From positions 1 to 43,755 of the forward strand of contig CAMWKM010000007.1 in assembly GCA_947174835.1 (NCBI GenBank): DNA of 43,755 nt, given 5' to 3'. This document shows, piece after piece, positions 18,069 to 27,605 of the stretch. The translations under genes were made by a program, and so were the position numbers. The notes beneath the pieces are model-generated. The model saw only the letters and a list, made by a program, of their open reading frames with translations. It was not told the origin of the DNA and ran no database searches. Each line of letters starts with the position of its first letter. Position 1 is the stretch's first letter. This DNA comes from an uncultured Prevotella sp. (lineage in GTDB: Bacteria; Bacteroidota; Bacteroidia; Bacteroidales; Bacteroidaceae).

Positions 18069-18093
18069 GTGGAGAATTGTGGGGGATTGTGGA
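18069..18093 (+). promoter_or_regulatory. Triple MraZ-binding box
   Basis: Three direct repeats with exact 10-base period: GTGGA, GTGGG and GTGGA at 18069, 18079 and 18089, each separated by five bases (GAATT, GGATT). This is the known MraZ operator form, tandem GTGGG/T separated by 5-base spacers, bound by the ring-shaped MraZ protein. It lies 48 bases upstream of the mraZ start and 10 bases upstream of the -7 element, where bound MraZ would block RNA polymerase. It indicates autorepression of the dcw operon. Confidence 0.85.
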
Positions 18094-18103
18094 GTAAAAT
18101 GCT

Positions 18104-18111
18104 TAACTTTG
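18104..18111 (+). promoter_or_regulatory. -7 promoter element of the dcw operon
   Basis: TAACTTTG followed by CACCG, about 30 bases before the mraZ ATG. The TTG triplets inside the MraZ boxes sit 14 and 24 bases upstream, so neither matches normal -33 spacing. Confidence 0.65.
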
Positions 18112-18140
18112 CACCGAAGTCTTCATTTAATAATGTTCGT

Positions 18141-18590
18141 ATGCGATTTTTAGGTAATATAGAAGCAAAGACCGATGCTAAGGGCCGCGTTTTCCTGCCT
18201 GCCACATTCCGTAAGGTGTTGCAGGGAGAAGGCGAAGAGGTGTTGGTGTTGCGCAAGGATGTGCACCAGCGCTGTCTGGTGCTCTATCCTGAGAGTACTT
18301 GGAATCGTAAAATGGATGCCCTTTTGGCGAAGATTAATGAATGGGACGATGTGGGTCAGCAGGTGCTACGGCAGTATGTGTCGGAAGTGGAAGTGCTGAC
18401 ACTCGATGGCAATGGCCGTTTTCTAATACCGAAGCGCTATTTGCAGATGGCGGACATCAGCCAGTCGGTACGCTTCATAGGCGTTAATGACGCAATAGAA
18501 ATATGGGCGGTGGAAAAGACCACAGAGCCATTCCTCTCAGCCGAGGAGTTCGCAGCGAAATTAAAAGAATTGATGACTACCAGCCTCTAA
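18141..18590 (+). CDS. mraZ: Transcriptional regulator MraZ
   Basis: A 149-residue protein with two SpoVT/AbrB-like swapped-hairpin domains: MRFLGNIEAKTDAKGRVFLPATFR at the N-terminus and SEVEVLTLDGNGRFLIPKRYLQ in the second half. MraZ binds GTGG repeats in front of its own operon and represses division and cell-wall genes; such a triple repeat is present at 18069-18093. The ATG at 18141 gives the canonical start, so the track's 24-residue extension is dropped. It is the first gene of the dcw operon, with rsmH 5 bases after its stop. Confidence 0.96.
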   Translation: MRFLGNIEAKTDAKGRVFLPATFRKVLQGEGEEVLVLRKDVHQRCLVLYPESTWNRKMDALLAKINEWDDVGQQVLRQYVSEVEVLTLDGNGRFLIPKRYLQMADISQSVRFIGVNDAIEIWAVEKTTEPFLSAEEFAAKLKELMTTSL

Positions 18591-18595
18591 CGGAC

Positions 18596-19510
18596 ATGAT
18601 CAAAACAGCAGAGACATATCACGTGTCTGTCCTTTTGAAGGAAAGCGTTGACGGGCTGGATATCCAGCCCGATGGCATCTATGTTGATGTCACCTTTGGT
18701 GGTGGCGGCCATTCGAAGGAGATTCTCTCCCGTTTGGGCGTAAATGGGCATCTGTATAGCTTTGATCAAGATACCGATGCTGAGTTGAATATTGTGGATG
18801 ATGATAGATTCACGTTCGTGCGTAGCAATTTCAGATATCTGAAGCAGTGGATGCGCTACTATGGGGTGGATGGCATTGATGGTCTCTTGGCTGACTTGGG
18901 GGTTTCGTCACACCATTTTGATGATGAGTCGCGTGGATTCTCATTCAGATACGATGCTCCCCTTGATATGCGAATGAACAAGCGCGCGGGGATGACAGCT
19001 GCTGAGGTGGTCAATGAATATACGGAGGAACAGTTGGCCGATGTGTTCTATCTTTTTGGAGAGTTGAAGAACGCCAGAAAGCTGGCTGCGATGTTGGTTA
19101 AGGCTCGTCGGCAGAAACCTATTGAGACCACAGCCCAACTGTTGACGGTGACGGAGCATCTCTTTGCTCGGGAGCGGGAGAAAAAGGAGATTACAAAGAT
19201 GTTTCAGGCTCTACGCATCGAGGTGAACCATGAAATGGATGCCTTGCGCGAAATGTTGTTGGGAGCCAGTCAGCTACTCAGGCCGGGCGGTCGACTAAGT
19301 GTGATTACTTATCATTCGTTGGAGGATCGTATTGTGAAGAATGTGATGCGTACTGGTAATGCAGAAGGAAAGGTCGAACAGGATTTTTTCGGTCGTGTAA
19401 AATCGCCCTTACACCTTATTAGTAATAGGATTATCTCACCTTCCGATGAGGAGTTGGAAAGGAATCCGAGAAGTAGAAGTGCCAAATTGAGAATAGCAGA
19501 AAAGATATAG
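18596..19510 (+). CDS. rsmH: 16S rRNA (cytosine1402-N4)-methyltransferase
   Basis: A 304-residue SAM-dependent methyltransferase (formerly MraW) that modifies C1402 in the ribosomal P site. The SAM-binding box is YVDVTFGGGGHSKEIL, followed by LYSFDQD, LLADLGVSSHHFDDESRGFSF and the late VITYHSLEDRIVK motif, all typical. The ATG at 18596 yields the standard start YHVSVLLKESVDGL; the track's start at 18503 lies inside mraZ in another frame. It is the second gene of the dcw operon. Confidence 0.97.
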   Translation: MIKTAETYHVSVLLKESVDGLDIQPDGIYVDVTFGGGGHSKEILSRLGVNGHLYSFDQDTDAELNIVDDDRFTFVRSNFRYLKQWMRYYGVDGIDGLLADLGVSSHHFDDESRGFSFRYDAPLDMRMNKRAGMTAAEVVNEYTEEQLADVFYLFGELKNARKLAAMLVKARRQKPIETTAQLLTVTEHLFAREREKKEITKMFQALRIEVNHEMDALREMLLGASQLLRPGGRLSVITYHSLEDRIVKNVMRTGNAEGKVEQDFFGRVKSPLHLISNRIISPSDEELERNPRSRSAKLRIAEKI

Positions 19511-19518
19511 ACAGGTAT

Positions 19519-19995
19519 ATGGCAGATGACGAGAAAGACCTGCAGCCGAAAGTAGAAGAAGTTTTGGCTGTTGAGGTGACAGAAGAACAGCCCCAGAAAG
19601 CGGAAGATCAGCCAAAGGTCAAGGAGCCTTCGGCTCTGCAGCGAATGAAGGAGCAGATTAGCGAGGACGACGATGCCCCCGTTAGTTCACTTTCTTTGCG
19701 CCAGATTGTGGGTGGTGATTATCTTTTTACGCTTGTCCGCCATCATGTGATGCTTATCCTGCTGGTTGTCATCATTACGACTGTTTATATAGGTTTCCGC
19801 TACCAATGCCAACAGGATGTTATTGAGATCAACCGTCTGGAAGGCGAATTGGCAAAGGCAAAATATAAGGCTATGTCCAGTTCGAGTGATCTAACTGAGA
19901 TGTGCCGTCAGAGTAATGTGCTCCGTCTGAATCAGGACACGTTGCTGAAGATTAGCGATCAGCCACCGTTTATCATTGAAGTACCCGAGGAATGA
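19519..19995 (+). CDS. ftsL: FtsL-like cell division protein
   Basis: A 158-residue bitopic membrane protein. An acidic cytosolic tail (residues 1-70) is followed by one membrane segment HHVMLILLVVIITTVYIGF and a periplasmic coiled-coil stretch (QDVIEINRLEGELAKAKYKA). Size, topology and position between rsmH and the division PBP match the Bacteroidetes FtsL family, which with FtsB/FtsQ activates FtsWI. The cytosolic tail is longer than in E. coli FtsL (121 residues in all). Primary-sequence similarity to FtsL is always low, so the call leans on topology and synteny. Confidence 0.87.
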   Translation: MADDEKDLQPKVEEVLAVEVTEEQPQKAEDQPKVKEPSALQRMKEQISEDDDAPVSSLSLRQIVGGDYLFTLVRHHVMLILLVVIITTVYIGFRYQCQQDVIEINRLEGELAKAKYKAMSSSSDLTEMCRQSNVLRLNQDTLLKISDQPPFIIEVPEE

Positions 19996-20011
19996 AGTAG
20001 AGGAGAAGCGT

Positions 20012-22159
20012 ATGAGTAAGTTCAACAAAGACAAAGTGATGCAGCGATATCTGATAGTGGCTGTGTTGCTGACACTGGTAGGTGTGGCAGTGATTGCCAA
20101 GGCTGGCTACATGATGACTGCCAAGAAAAGCTATTGGGAGACGGTGGCTAATAGTTTGAAGAGTGATTGCGACAGTGTGCGTCCAAATCGTGGCAATATC
20201 TTAAGCTGTGACGGACAGTTGCTGGCCAGTAGTATTCCTGAGTATAAAATCTTTATGGACTATCAGGCCGGTGGCAATGAAGATACTGCTTGGGTGCACA
20301 AGCGTGATACCCTGTGGCGTAATAATCTGGATAGTCTCTGTGAGGGGCTTCATACCATCTTCCCTGCATGGACGGCAGAGCAATTCAAGACTCGTCTTGA
20401 ACAGGGACGTAATAAGGTGATTGTGAATCCGAAGACCGGTGTCAAGACGGTAGGTGCCCGTCATTGGGCCGTTTGGCCAAAGCGTATAAGTTACAGTACC
20501 TATTGTGAGGTGGCTGAGTTACCTTTTTTCAATCTGCCGGCTAATAAGGGTGGCTTCCATTACGAGAAGTTTGAGGCTCGTCGTCGTCCTTTCGGCTCAC
20601 TGGCAGAACGTACCATAGGTGGTATCCGTAGTTTTGAGGGTGGCAGAGATACTGCTCGTTTCGGGCTTGAACTTTACTATGACTCGTTGCTTCGTGGCAA
20701 GATGGGTATTCAGCGCAAACAGAAAGTACTTAATAAGGTAGTACCCTTCATTATGACTCCTCCTATTGATGGGGCTGACATCGTCACAACTATTGATGTG
20801 AGTATGCAGGATTTGGCAGAGCAGGCGCTGGTTGAAGAACTCAAGAAGTGGAATGCTTCGATGGGTGTGACTATCTTGATGGAAGTGAAGACTGGTGACG
20901 TTAAGGCTATTGTTAATATGCGTCGTGGGGCTGATGGAGAATATCATGAGCTCTACAACGATGCTATCAGTTATCGCTGTGAACCGGGTTCAGTCTTTAA
21001 GACTGCCTCTTTCTTGGTTGCTCTTGATGATGGAGTGGTTGATACGAATTTCGTTATTCCTACCGGTAATGGAGTGATGAAGATGCATGGTGCTAATATG
21101 AAGGATCATAACTGGCATCATGGTGGCTATGGCGATATCAATGTGGCTCGTACGCTGGAGGTTAGTAGTAACATTGGTGTGAGTTATGTCATTGACAAGT
21201 TCTATGGTTCCAATCCTACTAAGTATGTGGAAGGACTTTACCGGGTGGGTATCGGTGAGGATCTGAAACTTTCTTTTATTGGTTATTTGCCGCCCAATAT
21301 CCGTATGCCGAACACCACGACAACTGATCGGGCTAAATATTGGAGTAAGACCACACTTCCTTGGATGAGTATTGGCTATGAGACTCAAATCGCCCCCATT
21401 AACACGGTGACGTTCTATAACGCTATTGCTAATAATGGAAAAATGATGCGTCCGCGTTTTGTAAAAGAGTTTATAAAAGATGGCGAGGTGGTGGCGACAG
21501 TTCAGCCAGAGGTTATCAAGGATCAGATAGCTAAGCCTCAAAGCATTAGAACGATGCAGACTATTTTGCGTCATGTAGTCAGTCAGGGACTTGGCAAAAA
21601 GGCTGGTTCGCACTCTTTTCAGGTGGCCGGCAAGACTGGTACGGCTCAAGTGTCTCAGGGACATGGCGGCTACAAAAACGGCACGGTGGAATACTGGTTG
21701 AGTTTTTGTGGTTATTTCCCGGCAGATAATCCTCAATACACCTGTATTGTCTGCTTAAAGAAGTTGGGACTGCCCGCATCGGGTGGCGCTATGTCGGGTG
21801 CTGTATTTCATAAGATTTCTGAAGGCGTGATGGCCAAGAGTCTAAAACTCCGTGTTGAAGATGCCTGTGACTCTTCCTCTGTTTTCCAACCTGATGTAAA
21901 GAGTGGTGATGTAACGGCTGCCAACTATGTCCTGAATCGTCTGAATATCAATGCCAGCGACATAAATATAGAGGCTCCTGAATTTCGGCAGCATGTGATG
22001 CCCAATACTATTGGTATGGGTGCCCGTGACGCAGTCTATCGGATAGAGAGTCAGGGTGTGAAGGTTCGTCTGATTGGCATAGGTAGTGTGAAACACCAGA
22101 GTATTGCGCCAGGGACTGTATTGAAATCGGGTATGGTCTGTACATTGGAATTGAAATAA
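20012..22159 (+). CDS. ftsI: Division-specific penicillin-binding protein (transpeptidase) with PASTA domain
   Basis: A 715-residue class B PBP that cross-links septal peptidoglycan. A single N-terminal anchor spans about residues 12-33. The transpeptidase motifs are Ser327-Val-Phe-Lys330 (EPGSVFKT), Ser385-Ser-Asn (EVSSNIGVS) and Lys541-Thr-Gly-Thr ([10 protein letters not shown]). A C-terminal PASTA domain is present ([19 protein letters not shown] through MVCTLEL). The ORF track begins with a TTG at 19976 inside ftsL; the ATG at 20012 is the likely start, 16 bases after the ftsL stop. The PASTA domain is absent from E. coli FtsI but common in Bacteroidetes and Gram-positive division PBPs. 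Confidence 0.95.
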   Translation: MSKFNKDKVMQRYLIVAVLLTLVGVAVIAKAGYMMTAKKSYWETVANSLKSDCDSVRPNRGNILSCDGQLLASSIPEYKIFMDYQAGGNEDTAWVHKRDTLWRNNLDSLCEGLHTIFPAWTAEQFKTRLEQGRNKVIVNPKTGVKTVGARHWAVWPKRISYSTYCEVAELPFFNLPANKGGFHYEKFEARRRPFGSLAERTIGGIRSFEGGRDTARFGLELYYDSLLRGKMGIQRKQKVLNKVVPFIMTPPIDGADIVTTIDVSMQDLAEQALVEELKKWNASMGVTILMEVKTGDVKAIVNMRRGADGEYHELYNDAISYRCEPGSVFKTASFLVALDDGVVDTNFVIPTGNGVMKMHGANMKDHNWHHGGYGDINVARTLEVSSNIGVSYVIDKFYGSNPTKYVEGLYRVGIGEDLKLSFIGYLPPNIRMPNTTTTDRAKYWSKTTLPWMSIGYETQIAPINTVTFYNAIANNGKMMRPRFVKEFIKDGEVVATVQPEVIKDQIAKPQSIRTMQTILRHVVSQGLGKKAGSHSFQVAGKTGTAQVSQGHGGYKNGTVEYWLSFCGYFPADNPQYTCIVCLKKLGLPASGGAMSGAVFHKISEGVMAKSLKLRVEDACDSSSVFQPDVKSGDVTAANYVLNRLNINASDINIEAPEFRQHVMPNTIGMGARDAVYRIESQGVKVRLIGIGSVKHQSIAPGTVLKSGMVCTLELK

Positions 22160-22172
22160 AAGAGAACAAAAT

Positions 22173-23627
22173 ATGGAATTGAGTGAACTAATTAAGAATC
22201 TGGCTGTCAAAACAGTAGAAGGTCCGGTCAATATTGATATTACTGATGTTGACATTGACTCCCGTCAGGTCGATTGCGGTCATTTGTTTGTGGCCATCAA
22301 GGGTACTCAAACAGATGGTCACCAGTATATTGCCAAGGCTATTGAACAGGGAGCAGCTGCTATTCTTTGTGAAGATCTGCCAATGGAGCGTAAGGAGAAC
22401 GTGACCTATGTGCAAGTGACTTCGACAGAAGCTGTTGTCGGTCAGGTGGCTACGACCTTTCAGGGAGATCCTACATCGAAGATAAAGCTGGTGGGTGTGA
22501 CAGGTACTAATGGTAAGACGACCATTGCCACCTTATTATATAATATGTATAGGAAACTGGGATTCAAGTGTGGTTTACTTTCAACGGTGTGTAACTACAT
22601 TGAAGGTGAACCTGTGCCTGCCAGTCATACTACACCCGACCCAGTGGAATTGAATCGTTTGCTTCGCAAGATGGTTGATGCTGGTTGTCAATATGTGTTT
22701 ATGGAGTGTTCCAGTCACGCTATTGCCCAGCGACGTATTGGCGGACTGAAGTTTGCTGGCGGTATCTTCACCAATTTAACGCGTGACCATCTGGACTATC
22801 ATAAGACTGTAGAGAACTATCGTGATGCAAAGAAGGCTTTCTTCGATATGTTGCCAAAAGGTGCCTTTGCCATTACGAATGTTGATGATAAGAACGGAAT
22901 GTATATGGTTCAGAATACTAAGGCTACGGTGAAAACCTATTCTACTCGTACAATGGCCGATTTCAAAGCTCGTTCCATCGAATGTCACTTTGAGGGAATG
23001 TATCTTGATATTGATGGTCATGAGGTCGGTGTTCAGTTCATTGGCAAGTTCAATGTGAGCAACTTGCTGGCTGTTTATGGTACTGCTGTGATGTTGGGAC
23101 AGAATCCTGAGGAGATTCTTGTGGTGCTGAGCACGCTGAAGAGCGTTGCCGGTCGACTGGAACCTATTCACTCATCTGAAGGGTTTACGGCAGTGGTCGA
23201 CTATGCTCATACACCAGATGCTCTGGAGAATGTATTGAAGGCTATCCATGAGGTGCTTGACGGAAAAGATGGGAAGATTATTACGGTCTGTGGTGCAGGT
23301 GGTAATCGTGATAAGGGTAAGCGTCCTCTGATGGCTCAAGAGGCTGTGAAACAGAGTGACCGTGTGGTTATCACGAGTGATAATCCTCGTTTCGAGGAGC
23401 CTCAGGATATCATCAATGATATGTTGGCTGGGCTTGATCAGAAACAGATGAAGAAGGTCATCAGCATTGTAGACCGTCGTGAGGCTATTAAGACGGCTGT
23501 GATGTTAGCCCAGAAGGGTGATGTTATTCTCATTGCCGGCAAGGGGCATGAGGACTATCAGGAGATTAAGGGCGTGAAGCATCATTTTGATGACCGTGAA
23601 GTGGTGCGTGAGTTCTTTCAGATTTAA
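22173..23627 (+). CDS. murE: UDP-MurNAc-L-Ala-D-Glu:meso-diaminopimelate ligase
   Basis: A 484-residue Mur ligase that adds the third residue of the peptidoglycan stem. The ATP P-loop is [13 protein letters not shown]. The central domain shows [12 protein letters not shown] and the family [13 protein letters not shown]. The C-terminal motif SDNPRFEEP contains DNPR, the signature that selects meso-diaminopimelate rather than lysine, consistent with dapB in this window. It is cytosolic and follows ftsI by 13 bases. Confidence 0.97.
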   Translation: MELSELIKNLAVKTVEGPVNIDITDVDIDSRQVDCGHLFVAIKGTQTDGHQYIAKAIEQGAAAILCEDLPMERKENVTYVQVTSTEAVVGQVATTFQGDPTSKIKLVGVTGTNGKTTIATLLYNMYRKLGFKCGLLSTVCNYIEGEPVPASHTTPDPVELNRLLRKMVDAGCQYVFMECSSHAIAQRRIGGLKFAGGIFTNLTRDHLDYHKTVENYRDAKKAFFDMLPKGAFAITNVDDKNGMYMVQNTKATVKTYSTRTMADFKARSIECHFEGMYLDIDGHEVGVQFIGKFNVSNLLAVYGTAVMLGQNPEEILVVLSTLKSVAGRLEPIHSSEGFTAVVDYAHTPDALENVLKAIHEVLDGKDGKIITVCGAGGNRDKGKRPLMAQEAVKQSDRVVITSDNPRFEEPQDIINDMLAGLDQKQMKKVISIVDRREAIKTAVMLAQKGDVILIAGKGHEDYQEIKGVKHHFDDREVVREFFQI

Positions 23628-23656
23628 GTTCACTTTATTAAACACTAATATTTGAG

Positions 23657-24928
23657 ATGTTATATTACCTTTTCCGATTTCTCGAACAGTTCAATATCCC
23701 AGGCAGTCACTTGTGGAGTTACATTTCATTCCGTGCCTTGTTGTCTCTGATACTGTCACTGATGATCTCTGCTTGGTTTGGTGAGCGGTTTATCAAGTTT
23801 ATGAAGCGTAGGAAGATTTTTGAGACAGAACGTGATCCTGCTATTGATCCGTTTGGTACACAGAAAAGGGGAGTACCCACGATGGGAGGTATTGTTATCA
23901 TTGTATCAATCCTCATACCTGTCTTGTTGCTTGGTCGTATCCGCAATGTTTATCTTATTTTAATGGTTGTCACAACCGTGTGGCTGGGTTTCCTTGGTTT
24001 CATGGACGACTATATCAAGATATTCCGCAAAAATAAAGAAGGGCTCAAAGGTAGATATAAGATTGTTGGGCAGGTCTCCATTGGCTTCATTGTTGGATTG
24101 GTACTCTATCTGAGTCCTGATGTGGTTATGCGGGAAAATATCAATGACCCACAGCAGCCTCGTACTGAGTTGGTAAAACATGAAGCGGTAGCTCATAAGT
24201 CACTGAAGACGACAATCCCCTTTACTAAGCATCATAATCTGAGTTATTCGGAGCTAATGTCGTTTGTTGGTAAGTATAAGGTTGCTGCAGGTTGGATTCT
24301 CTTTGTGTTGGTTACCATCTTTGTGGTGACGGCTGTTTCGAATGGTGCTAATCTGAATGATGGTTTGGATGGTATGTGTGCGGGTAACTCTGCTATTATT
24401 GGTGTAGTATTGGGTATCTTTGCCTATGTGTCGTCGCATATCGGGTATGCCTCCTATTTTGATATTATGTATATTCCTCATAGTGAAGAACTGGTGGTTT
24501 TCCTCTGTGCTTTTGTGGGTGCTATGATTGGTTTCCTTTGGTACAATGCCTTCCCTGCTCAGATATTTATGGGCGATACGGGCTCATTGACCATTGGTGG
24601 CATTATTGGCGTTTGCGCCGTTATCATTCATAAAGAACTGATGTTGCCTATTCTTTGTGGCATCTTCTTTGTAGAGAGTTTGAGCGTCATCATTCAGACT
24701 CAGTGGTTTAAGTGGATGAAGCGGAAAGGACAGCGAGTTCGCGTATTTCGTGCGACACCTATTCATGATACTTTCCGCAGACTTGACTCTCAACTTGATC
24801 AAACGTCGCGCTATATATTGAAAGGCTGGCCTCGTCGTCCGTTCCATGAGGCGAAGATTACTATTCGCTTTTGGATTGTGACGATTATTTTGGCGGCATT
24901 TACAATCATAACACTGAAGATAAGATGA
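23657..24928 (+). CDS. mraY: Phospho-N-acetylmuramoyl-pentapeptide-transferase
   Basis: A 423-residue polytopic membrane enzyme that transfers phospho-MurNAc-pentapeptide to undecaprenyl phosphate, making Lipid I. Signatures are KRGVPTMGGI, the aspartate pair in GFMDDYIKIFRKNKEGL, NGANLNDGLDGMCAG and FMGDTGSLTIGG. It exceeds E. coli MraY (360 residues), mainly through an extra soluble section around residues 160-200, as I recall for Bacteroidetes MraY. Its stop overlaps the murD start (ATGA). Confidence 0.97.
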   Translation: MLYYLFRFLEQFNIPGSHLWSYISFRALLSLILSLMISAWFGERFIKFMKRRKIFETERDPAIDPFGTQKRGVPTMGGIVIIVSILIPVLLLGRIRNVYLILMVVTTVWLGFLGFMDDYIKIFRKNKEGLKGRYKIVGQVSIGFIVGLVLYLSPDVVMRENINDPQQPRTELVKHEAVAHKSLKTTIPFTKHHNLSYSELMSFVGKYKVAAGWILFVLVTIFVVTAVSNGANLNDGLDGMCAGNSAIIGVVLGIFAYVSSHIGYASYFDIMYIPHSEELVVFLCAFVGAMIGFLWYNAFPAQIFMGDTGSLTIGGIIGVCAVIIHKELMLPILCGIFFVESLSVIIQTQWFKWMKRKGQRVRVFRATPIHDTFRRLDSQLDQTSRYILKGWPRRPFHEAKITIRFWIVTIILAAFTIITLKIR

Positions 24929-26259
24929 AGAAAAGAATCGTTATACTGGGAGCCGGTGAGAGTGGAGCCGGTGCTGCCGTACTAGCTAAGAAAAAGGGCT
25001 TCGATGTGTTCGTATCAGATATGTCGAAAATAGCTCCACGTTATAAGCAAATGCTTGACGAGCGCCATATTGAATGGGAGGAGGGATTACATACTGAGGC
25101 GCTTATCCTTAATGCTGATGAGATTATCAAGAGTCCTGGCATTCCTGATACGGCTCCGATGGTGCAGAAAGCCAAGAATCAGGGTATCGGTATCATTAGC
25201 GAGATTGAGTTTGCTGGTCGCTACACCGACTCGAAGATGATCTGCATCACGGGGTCAAATGGTAAGACCACGACCACCTCTCTCATCTACCATATATTCA
25301 AGAAGGCTGGCTATGATGCTGGGCTGGCTGGTAACATCGGTAACTCGCTGGCTTTGCAGGTAGCTGAAGATCCGCATGCTTATTATATCATTGAGTTGTC
25401 ATCGTTTCAGCTTGATAATATGTATGATTTCCATGCTAACATTGCTATCTTACTAAACATTACGCCCGATCATCTGGATCGCTACAACTTCGAGATGCAG
25501 AACTACGTAGATGCTAAAATGCGCATAATCCAGAATCAGACACCACAGGATGCTTTTATTTATTGGAATGATGATCCTATCATTCAGCGTGAACTGAAGA
25601 AATACGATATAAAGGCTATTCAGTTTCCATTCTCAGAATTGAAGGAGAAAGGTTCTATTGGTTATATTGAGAAAGGACAATACACCATAGAGCAACCTGA
25701 GCCTTTCAATATGGAGCAGGAATTTCTAAGTTTGACGGGTCGCCACAATATCTATAACTCACTGGCTGCTGGCATTGCCGGTAACATCGCCAATATTAAG
25801 AAAGAGATCATCCGCCAGTCACTTAGCGATTTCCCAGGCGTGGAGCATCGTCTGGAAAAAGTGGCTACTGTGCGTGGGGTCCACTATGTGAATGACTCGA
25901 AGGCCACCAACGTGGATGCCTGTTGGTATGCCCTCGATTCGATGAAAACACGTGTGGTGCTTATTGTGGGTGGTAAGGACAAAGGAAATGATTATGATCC
26001 TATCAAACCGCTTATCTGTGAAAAATGTTCAGCATTGGTCTATCTGGGTGCCGACAACCAGAAGTTACATGATAACTTCGATAATTTGGGTATCCCTGTA
26101 CGTGATACCCACTCAATGCGTGAGTGTGTGGATGCCTGTTATGCGCTGGCTCAATCAGGAGAAACTGTGCTGCTTTCCCCTTGTTGCGCATCGTTTGACT
26201 TATTTAAAAATATGGAAGACCGTGGCGAACAATTTAAGGAACTGGTGAGGAATCTATAG
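24925..26259 (+). CDS. murD: UDP-N-acetylmuramoylalanine:D-glutamate ligase
   Basis: A 444-residue cytosolic Mur ligase that adds D-glutamate to UDP-MurNAc-L-Ala. The N-terminal Rossmann start is VILGAGESGAGAAVLAKKKG, the ATP P-loop is ITGSNGKTTTTSL, and the conserved NITPDHLDRY and VNDSKATNVDA segments are present. The ATG at 24925 overlapping the mraY stop gives the correct start; the track's earlier start lies inside mraY. Confidence 0.97.
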   Translation: MKKRIVILGAGESGAGAAVLAKKKGFDVFVSDMSKIAPRYKQMLDERHIEWEEGLHTEALILNADEIIKSPGIPDTAPMVQKAKNQGIGIISEIEFAGRYTDSKMICITGSNGKTTTTSLIYHIFKKAGYDAGLAGNIGNSLALQVAEDPHAYYIIELSSFQLDNMYDFHANIAILLNITPDHLDRYNFEMQNYVDAKMRIIQNQTPQDAFIYWNDDPIIQRELKKYDIKAIQFPFSELKEKGSIGYIEKGQYTIEQPEPFNMEQEFLSLTGRHNIYNSLAAGIAGNIANIKKEIIRQSLSDFPGVEHRLEKVATVRGVHYVNDSKATNVDACWYALDSMKTRVVLIVGGKDKGNDYDPIKPLICEKCSALVYLGADNQKLHDNFDNLGIPVRDTHSMRECVDACYALAQSGETVLLSPCCASFDLFKNMEDRGEQFKELVRNL

Positions 26260-26323
26260 AATTATAGTGGCAGTAGTACTATATACATAGTGTCATAGCA
26301 ACTATCAATGAAAGAAGAAAAGA

Positions 26324-27598
26324 ATGGAAAATAGAATCGGCAATCTCTTTAAGGGTGACAAAGGCATTTGGACGGTGTTCCTTTTCCTTTGTTTGATCAG
26401 TATTATTGAGGTATTCTCGGCATCGAGTACGCTGACTTATAAGACCCATAATTATATAGGGCCTTTGATCTACCATACAACAATGATATTGGCGGGTTTG
26501 GTGGTTATGATAATCACACTAAATATTCCTTGCCGATACTTTAAACTGATGACACCCATTTTGCTTATCATTACCTATGCCACTTTACTCTGGGTGCTCA
26601 TAGGTGGTGAGAGCATCAATGGTGCCAATCGAGTTATTCAGTTGCCGGGCTTTACTTTCCAACCTTCAGAGATTGCAAAAGGTACGATGGTACTGGCTAC
26701 GGCACAGGTGCTTAGTGCTATGCAACGCGAGGATGGCAGTGGTGCCGATCCGTTGGCTATGAAGTATGTACTTTTCCTTGTGGTGCCCTCAGTTGTATTG
26801 ATTGGTATGGAAAACCTTTCAACAGCTTTGCTACTTTTCGGTGTGGTGTTTATTATGATGTTCATCGGTCGTATACCCAAGGAGCAGATGGGTAAACTGA
26901 TGGGTGTCTGCGTTTTGTTAGCTGCGCTCTTCCTTGTGCTTGTATTTTCGGTGGCTACTCTTGATAAAGAAGGTCAGCAACTGGAGCAGGCTCAGGCAAC
27001 AGGTGTAGAGATGGTCGCCAAACCTGCCAAAAGTGATCGTTCTATGTGGGACAAATTTACCCATCGTTTTTGGACTTGGAAGAATCGTATTGTTAACAAG
27101 GATAAGCAGAAGAACGTTTCTGCAGAGGAATATAAGGTGACTGACAAAAACTATCAGGTGACACATGCCAATCTGGCTATCGCCTCATCAGGTATCATTG
27201 GCAAAGGACCAGGCAATTCGCTTGAGCGTGATTATCTGCCGCAAGCCTTCTCTGACTTTATCTTTGCCATTATCATTGAGGAGATGGGACTTATCGGTGC
27301 TATTGCGGTAGTGTTCCTTTATATCATCTTACTGTTTCGTGGTGCCCGTATAGCAGGTCGCTGTGAGAACAATTTCCCTGCTTTCCTCGTGATGGGTCTC
27401 GTTTTATTGCTTGTCATCCAAGCTGCTATCAATATGTGTGTGGCTGTTGATTTCGGCATTGTGACGGGTCAGCCTCTGCCTCTTATTTCGAAAGGTGGAA
27501 CCTCTACTATCGTTAATTGTGCCTATATTGGTGTTATCTTGAGCGTCAGCCGCAGTGCCAAGCGTAGGGATTTATCTTCTCAACCTGTTAAATCTTAA
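26324..27598 (+). CDS. ftsW: Septal peptidoglycan glycosyltransferase FtsW
   Basis: A 424-residue polytopic SEDS-family protein that polymerises Lipid II at the septum together with the FtsI-type PBP. Typical sites are GANRVIQLPGFTFQPSEIAK, ENLSTALLLFGVV, SDFIFAIIIEEMGLIGA and GQPLPLISKGGTS. The loop between membrane segments around residues 205-285 is long and charged (SDRSMWDKFTHRFWTWKNR), longer than in E. coli. A 64-base gap precedes it, the longest in the dcw operon, but no separate promoter was recognised. Confidence 0.95.
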   Translation: MENRIGNLFKGDKGIWTVFLFLCLISIIEVFSASSTLTYKTHNYIGPLIYHTTMILAGLVVMIITLNIPCRYFKLMTPILLIITYATLLWVLIGGESINGANRVIQLPGFTFQPSEIAKGTMVLATAQVLSAMQREDGSGADPLAMKYVLFLVVPSVVLIGMENLSTALLLFGVVFIMMFIGRIPKEQMGKLMGVCVLLAALFLVLVFSVATLDKEGQQLEQAQATGVEMVAKPAKSDRSMWDKFTHRFWTWKNRIVNKDKQKNVSAEEYKVTDKNYQVTHANLAIASSGIIGKGPGNSLERDYLPQAFSDFIFAIIIEEMGLIGAIAVVFLYIILLFRGARIAGRCENNFPAFLVMGLVLLLVIQAAINMCVAVDFGIVTGQPLPLISKGGTSTIVNCAYIGVILSVSRSAKRRDLSSQPVKS

Positions 27599-27605
27599 GA
27601 CAAAA

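Larger units (their letters stand above)
17831..18140. other. Divergent control region between glsA and mraZ
   Basis: About 310 bases with no gene. It holds the glsA -7 element at 17871, an AT-rich middle section (17880-18060) where nothing specific was recognised, and the mraZ control region (three GTGG repeats and a -7 box) at 18069-18111. The ORF-track line 18069..18590 extends mraZ into this region only because the frame is open. Confidence 0.7.

Noticed and set aside
20990-21736. 248-residue minus-strand ORF
   Set aside because: It is antisense to ftsI, whose motifs are clear in the plus frame.
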